Made by a program: the position numbers and the translations under genes. A DNA stretch of 64,000 nt from Thozetella sp. PMI_491. Lineage: Eukaryota > Ascomycota > Sordariomycetes > Chaetosphaeriales > Chaetosphaeriaceae. The notes beneath the pieces were generated by a model. That model worked only from the letters and a program-made list of their open reading frames with translations, was not told the origin of the DNA and searched no databases. The stretch spans positions 916,420 to 980,419 of the forward strand of contig MU270028.1 of NCBI GenBank assembly GCA_021432635.1, in the 5' to 3' direction. Position 1 is the stretch's first letter, and each line of letters opens with the position of its first letter. Shown in pieces: positions 58,082 to 64,000 of this stretch.

Positions 58082-58980
58082 ATGGCCAAGAAGACGGTTC
58101 TCATCACTGGCTGCACCGATGGCGGACTCGGCGGTGCCATGGCAAAAGCCTACCGCGCCAAAGGCTTTAGGGTCTTTGCCACATTGCGCAACACAGCTAA
58201 GGCTGGATCTCTGGCTTCTATGGAGGGCATAGAAGTCCTTGAGCTCGAGGTCACTTCGGCAGAGTCAATCCGTCAATGTGTCGCAGGCGTCGAGAAGCTC
58301 ACTGGAGGGTCGCTGGACGTCCTGGTCAACAACGCGGGGCGAGCTATGACCACGCCGCTTCTCGATGCGAACATTGACAACGCCAAGAAAGTATACGATC
58401 TCAACGTCTGGGCCATGCTTGCAATGGTGCAAGCATTTGCGCCGATGCTCATCAAGGCGAAAGGCATCATCTGCAACGTCAGCTCCGTTTCTGGGGAGTT
58501 GGTCACGGCATGGGCGGGTAAGTCGTCCCTATCGCACTCGCCACAGTACCAAGCTCACAAATTTGCTCCGGTGCAGGCATATATTGCAGTTCAAAGAGCG
58601 CCAATGCGATGCTGTCCGAGACGCTCCGCATCGAGCTGGCGCCGTTTGGCGTCCGGGTTGTTACCTGCATGCTCGGCGGCATTTCGACCAACGGCAACGA
58701 CTCCAGCAAGAAGCCTGACCTCGAGCTGCCCCCAAACTCGCTCTACCAAAAGATCTACCCGACGATTAATCGACATTCGAAGGCAGAACAATACGAAAAT
58801 AAAGCGAACCTAGATGAAGCTGCAAAGAATATAGTAAAGGACGTCCTCAACGGTCGCCATATCTTCATTCGGCACGGCGTCGGCTCCAGTCTAGTGTGGT
58901 ACTGCAACACCTTTATGCCTCATGGATTCGTGACCGATATGATCAACGCGAATTCTGGCCTCAAAGAGCTTAGTAAGTAA
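58082..58980 (+). CDS. short-chain dehydrogenase (1-acyl-DHAP reductase-like)
   Basis: Two exons, 58082-58517 and 58577-58980, give 279 residues. The cofactor motif is TGCTDGGLGGAMA, in which the middle differs from the common TGxxxGIG in the way known for Ayr1-like proteins. NNAG is present, as are the Ser (NVSSVSGE) and, across the intron, the Tyr-x3-Lys (YCSSK). Ayr1-like enzymes reduce acyl-dihydroxyacetone phosphate or other lipid ketones with NADPH; relatives with other substrates exist, so the substrate is open. Confidence 0.85.
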
Positions 58981-59149
58981 GCGATAAAAAGGTGCGAGGG
59001 TCGGAGCATATCAACCCACGGCACATATGAGGGATGGTGTACCGGGACTACCTTCACTGTGTTTTCCTATAGTGGTTTCTCATAGCATCTATTGCGTACA
59101 TTCTCGCGTATTCGTATGTTATTTAATATATAGAAGGGTTGGTCCGCTC

Positions 59150-60664
59150 TCAGTCTAGATATTTCTGTATCATGGCATCAACAACAGCGTTACTTTTGTC
59201 CTCCATCGACGTCCAGGGTATAGGGTGCCCTTGCTCGCGCGTCCAACTTTGAAGCTCGTCGAAGAAGACTTGCTTCCATATGTTCCCAGCCTTGTCGGGG
59301 ACGACAAGGTCCAAACATCTCATGGCCTTATCCCACTGTCCTCGCTCCTTGTAGTAATTGGCGAGCTCAAGAGTAGCATTACCTCCCCACGCCACACCTT
59401 GACCCTTCTTCAGCTCTGCCCGTGCCATCAACTGCAGCGCGGTCGCCTCAAACCTGCCATCGTTGGAGAACGAATAGACTGAGGCAATCTCATCCAGATA
59501 GATCAGGGCGAGGTCGTCGTCGGCATGACAATCAGCGTGGTGCAGCAACATGTTGAGACAGTCAAGTTCGGGTTGCATCCAGTCCCGCCAGCGACTTACC
59601 GCTGCGCCCATGGTGCCTTGTCTGGCTCCGATGGGCACCGGGTGCTGCAAGATGTTGCTCCAGTATTCCCTTCGAGAAACTTCAGTGGCGACAGTCTTAG
59701 CGCCCGCGGCTCTAGTAGCGCGGTGGTAAGCTGACCACGCTCTAAACACACTGTTCGCCATCTGCGCGTCATTGGCGTCGAGTTCTACGGCCAATCGCTT
59801 CAGCCGCTTCAGTATCTGCGGAAAAGGATGGTTTATATGACCGATTTCGCCTAAATACTCTATTCCTTCTTCGGGCTCCGGCTCGAGTTGAGCTACGAGC
59901 GGCGACTTTGGGTTATTGTTGCCCTCAGTATTCCCTTGCATGATGGCGTCCACTAAATTCGTTGCGTGCTCGACTAGCATCCTTGACGCGGTGAACATGC
60001 CTTCCTGATTCAAGATCATTAGGGCTAGGAACAAACTGTGTAGTGTGAAGGCGGACTTTGCTCTCGGCGACAGCGTGCGTTCCATATCGACGAACGCTTG
60101 CCGCAGCATCACGCCTCCGTAGTCCGGGTTCCCGGACCGAAATGCAGCCGCTGCAAGGGTAATTCCGTGTGTAAAGTCATCGTAGATGTAGGCCGCACGA
60201 GGAGGACAATGCATGTGTCTCGTATGCGGCGAGGAACGCCAGAGGACAGCTGCCTGATCGATCCAAGGTGAGAGAAGATTGAGCAAAGTGTGCAGCGACT
60301 CGTCAACATCGCTCTGGGGTATGTCCCGGGGCCCACAGACGAGTTGGCCGTCGGGGACAGGCGCATTGGTGGGCAAGCCCCTCTGTGTGTTGTTCTTGCG
60401 AATGTCCCACTCGCGGAACTTGCGCTTGTACATGGAAATGCTGCACAGCGACGATTAGATCCCGGCTCGAGCTGTCAGGGGAAATTTATCTGCGGCAACC
60501 GACCTGGGCGCGAACTGACGATCTCGTTCCATAATCCGCATGACACTGGTCAACGGCCGGCCCCGGAGGTAGAGGTCCATGATGATTGGTTTCTCCCGCA
60601 GCCATTCCTCGTTGCTGTATTGCAACCCTCTAGTCGACATGTTCGCAGGCATGTTAGCAGGCAT
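59150..60664 (-). CDS. Clr5-domain protein
   Basis: Two exons, 60504-60664 and 59150-60440, give 483 residues. The N-terminus is a Clr5-type domain: EEWLREKPIIMDLYL and, after the 63-bp intron, the ending MYKRKFREWDIRKN. The domain is helical and presumed to bind DNA. The rest is largely helical, with tetratricopeptide-like spacing near the end (LMARAELKKGQG; LELANYYKERGQWDKAM). A regulatory role in the nucleus is likely by family, but targets are unknown. Several ATGs lie at the start (MPANMPANMST), so the exact initiator is uncertain. Confidence 0.8.
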
Positions 60665-62455
60665 AAGTTCGAAGCAATATCGCCGGTCTTTTTAGGGCTG
60701 CAGCGTGGCTGCAATACGAACACGATGACTGGGCGGCGGAGAATTGCGAGTGCTCAGAGCAGCTCGGTCGACCTAGGTCGCCGCCGTGCTAGGTTTTGTA
60801 TGCGACGAGCCTCAAGTCGATGGCCCAATGAAAACACTCAGCTTACCCGACAAGACGCTAAAAAGTTCGCAGGAAGGGTTATGCTAACCGAGCGGGGCAC
60901 ACCCTTGTTCCTGGGTAATAGGGGCTGGGGTTGCCCAGCACTTGGCCTATAGAGATCTAGACTGTATTATAAATGCCTTTGAATTTGGCGCAGCTTGGTG
61001 GTCGGGAGAGTCCCCATCGCGGAAAAAAATCTCTCAATAAAGACGTCTAATGGGCGATTTACTTTGCGATATAAGGCACCGTCTCTAAGATGACCAACTA
61101 ATGGAAACTCGCCAGCACTGCCACTAGTCCCGTGCGAAATGGCGAAGGATTCGACAATGGAACGGAAGATGTTTAGACTCCAGAGGGGGCACTGGTTCAG
61201 GCACCTGGAACTATTATTATACCTCAAGTGCCCATGTCGGGGCTAAGCCTTCCAAAAATGGCAGCCCAAAGCCACCATTTACAAGTCGTCTGTACCCACA
61301 GGCCGGCTGGGGCCTGAGGAGCTGCCAGGCGTACCAATGTGAGGTTAATTAGAATAGCTGGCCGAAGTTGGCGATTCAGTACAGCAGTTGGTCATTTGAA
61401 AGGACTCAATCCGGCCTGTACACATCGGCGCCCACCTGCGTCAGATGTCTCATGGCAACCTTTTGTTACAATTAATGCAATAATAAGTGTAGTCACTCAC
61501 TCTATGCGTCCTAGACACAACTCCTAGCACGACGTAATTAACGCAACTAAGCTCCAAAGTAGTCATGGAACAGCTATTAACATCTCACCTAATGTAAAGC
61601 TTAGTGTAGGCTAACTGATTTAACGAGGCTTACGCTCGACTGACAAGGATCTTTTTGTCGACTCTTGTTGAGGATTGGGAACGACAAAAGGCGCAGTTGA
61701 TTGTCTCAGACTTATTGCTAAGACACTTCAGCTCCAATGGCTGCCCCGGTCTACTCTCAATTAAGCCGTTCGTTTAACGGGTTTTTATAAGAGACTAGGA
61801 TATTGTAACCTGTTATCCAGAGGCAGCGTGCATCAACAACTTACTTGGGAAATGATAAAAATATCTCTACGATGGACAAACTGAATACGAGTCGAAGCAG
61901 GCTGGAATTATATTAGAGAAAGGCTGAAGATCATAGCTAAGACGATGTGCAGTGCAATATGTGGAGTTCTTCAGACACCAACACCAACAGTAATACCAAC
62001 CCCAATAGCAACACGAAAATTACTTTGATTGCCCATAAGTCGCCAGTGGCAGAACTAAACACCATACAATATTGCATAATACAGTTTCCAGTTGAGGTAT
62101 TTCTACATCAGCTCTACTGATACTGCAGTTGCCTCCGACATGCATCGATCCTGACGTCAAGAGCAGACGGGTTATCTAAACCTGACAACCAAAATTGGCG
62201 GGTTGTTGGAATAGCTGTTCGCAGCGCTGGCGAGCTGTGGAGGATCTGTAGTATTAGGATCCTATTGATCATGTGGATTCTTCTTACGTGATTAATAGGA
62301 GCATATAAAAGTCGTTCCTGAGCTTATTGGCTCTTAGGAATGATATACACAAGATAGATACTAATACACGATACAGATTTATACAGTTTGTTTGCTTTAT
62401 TGCTTTACAAGATCTCGTACGCTTACTAAACACTGATTAGTATTACTTTTAAAGC
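60665..62455. other. intergenic region leading into the AT-rich block
   Basis: No gene recognised. Base composition shifts to more A/T from about 61560. Short frames (60967-61227 minus, 61339-61527 plus) carry no motif. Confidence 0.5.
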
Positions 62456-64000
62456 GATATAAAGCAGCTAAGGGAAGCTTATAAACACTCTTCTAGAGAT
62501 TGCTGCCTTAAAACCTAGAATCAGGGATCTCTAAGAATAAGTAATTAAGACAAAGGGCCACCCTTAAATAAGGAATTAGGACTTTGCTTTGATTATAAAA
62601 ACAACTATTTTATATATATATAAACACTATAGCTAGTATATAAAAAATAGCTCCTTGTTAGGTTAAACTTACCTAAGAGAAGTATGATAAAGTAAAGGTT
62701 ATTAGTATCCTAGAAAAGTTATAGCTTATAATCTAGGATTAGATAATTATTAACTAAGAGGTAGTTTTATAACTGCTATAATCTATTAACCTAGAAATAG
62801 CTTTAAGAGAGTAAAGAAATATATAGATAGTGTCTTATCTGTTTAAGTATATAAATAATTATATAAAGCCTTATAGTTTTAAGCTCTTAAGCTATTATTA
62901 AGAAGACTTTAAAAAATAGTAAACCAAGTATTTTAAAGAGTTAAACAGCTAGATTAAACAATCTCTAGCAAGTTTTTTAAAAGATTAAGGGCTTTTAGTA
63001 TAATAATCTAAAATAAGACTAATTATAAAGATCTTATAGAAGTATATAATCTAAGATTTTAATAAAGGAATAATTATTAAAGCCTATTAAGAGATTAAAA
63101 TAAAGATTATAAGTATAATAAGTATAATCTAAACTAGGGATAAGTAAAGACTTTAAAGAATAAAAGTTTAAGAATCTCTAGTATAAATCTTATTATAGAG
63201 ATAGGGCTAGAATTAATAAACTAGTTATATAGGTTAATAATCTAAACTAGACTAATTATAGCTTATAAACCTATTAGAATAGTTTAATATAGGTTTATTT
63301 AAGGCTATTAAAAGCTAATTAAAGACCTTAAATACCTAGTATAAACCTTATATAACTTACCCTTTAAATAAAGGATTTTTATAGTGTTACTTTATATAAC
63401 TTTAACCTTAAAGATATACTTAATAGTAAAAAAGAGATACTAGGACTTTATAAGTAGCTATAAGCTAGAATATAATAAGAAATAATTAGTAGAAAGACTT
63501 ATAGGAGATTAATATAAGTATATTATAGTTATTTTCTAAGATCTAAAAAGAGAAAAATATATAGATTAAAGCTTAATATAATATATTAGATTCTAAGGTA
63601 AAGTAGTTCTTATTATACTTAAAAAAGCTTAAGATCTATCTTTTCTAGCTTTATATAGTATTTAATTAGATATTAAAAGAGGAAGCCCTATAGTATTTCC
63701 TTAACTATATAAATCTAGAGTAATTATTTATTATATTATATATAGAGATTAAATAATATTATAATATAGAGATAAATAAAGTATTATATTATAATAATTA
63801 GAGCTTATTAATACTTAATATCTTAAGAGAAAAGCTAAAGATAGTTAAAAAAAATAGTTAAAAGATATTTTAAGTATTGTTTAATAAGTTATAATTATAT
63901 TAATAAGTTTTTAATAAGAAATACTAAATAAAATAATAGCTTATAAATATAATATTAAGAGCTGTTTCTAGTATATAAGAGCTATTAATTACCCTTTTTA
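62456..64000. repeat. RIP-mutated AT-rich block, probably a dead transposable element
   Basis: Very AT-rich to the window end. I found no CpG after 62456, no CpA from about 63000 on and only a few TpG, while TpA is very common and CT, CC and AC remain. This is the mark of repeat-induced point mutation, which changes CpA to TpA on both strands. No frame reaches 60 codons. The parent element cannot be named; a retroelement is most likely by frequency in fungi. Confidence 0.75.

Noticed and set aside
57819-58232. A 137-residue frame before the second SDR
   Set aside because: It overlaps the SDR start in another frame, contains the TATA-like box and has no recognised motif.
1-64000. CRISPR arrays, bacterial operons, rRNA genes or intact transposase/reverse-transcriptase genes
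   Set aside because: The window is fungal nuclear DNA; no spaced direct repeats, rRNA sequence or intact transposon domain was seen.
1-64000. A classical polyketide, non-ribosomal peptide or terpene cluster
   Set aside because: P450, AKR, SDR, MFS and EthD genes are present, but no core synthase lies in the window and the genes are scattered among unrelated ones.

Overview
The window looks like an accessory region of a filamentous ascomycete (Pezizomycotina) genome. The evidence is short spliceosomal introns (about 49-106 bp) with GT-AG ends and CTNAC/CTAAT-like branch sites, fungus-specific protein families (Zn2Cys6, Clr5 and DUF3425-type bZIP regulators, subgroup C killer-toxin-like chitinases, LysM proteins), TATA-like boxes 75-140 bp upstream of several starts, and a right-hand block with the CpA/TpG depletion left by RIP. 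I cannot name the species. Most genes were assembled by hand from exons; every multi-exon model kept an open frame across its splice sites.

Layout: 2-1003, 3' end of a Ulp1-like protein with two catalytic residues replaced. 1394-5836, an intronless LysM/CBM18/GH18 chitinase fused to a PLC-like phosphodiesterase. 7783-8641, a single-pass membrane protein. 8762-10439, a Zn2Cys6 regulator. 11314-12251, an alpha/beta hydrolase pseudogene whose middle is inverted. 12824-15480, a large membrane protein. 15674-17314, a secreted type-B carboxylesterase. 18957-20872 and 21696-25598, a head-to-head pair: five-LysM secreted protein and CBM18/GH18 chitinase. 27208-28988, a cytochrome P450. 29275-30509, a cysteine-rich membrane protein. 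32750-33967, an aldo-keto reductase. 34919-35999, a bZIP-like/DUF3425 regulator. 37126-38758, an MFS transporter, followed by an MFS relic at about 39290-39560. 40259-40783 and 41134-42744, an EthD-type protein and an FMN-dependent monooxygenase, convergent. 43383-45250, a secreted class II-like peroxidase. 46769-51304 and 52047-53076, a second head-to-head pair: LysM/CBM18/GH18 chitinase with a hydrophobic C-terminus and a secreted protein I do not recognise. 53333-55168 and 55676-56809, a Zn2Cys6 regulator divergent from an SDR, with a TCCGCTC repeat array between them. 58082-58980, a second SDR. 59150-60664, a Clr5-domain protein. 62456-64000, a RIP-mutated AT-rich block.

The unifying theme is chitin and cell-wall attack or remodelling. 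Three GH18 proteins share a delivery and chitin-binding front end but end in three unrelated C-terminal modules: PLC-like, cysteine-rich plus unknown, and membrane-helical. Two of them are divergently paired with another secreted protein. This resembles killer-toxin precursors, in which a chitinase part helps a second part act on a neighbouring cell. That reading is inference. The remaining oxidoreductases, hydrolases, transporter and regulators look like detoxification or specialised-metabolism accessory genes rather than one obvious biosynthetic cluster; no PKS, NRPS or terpene synthase core gene is present.
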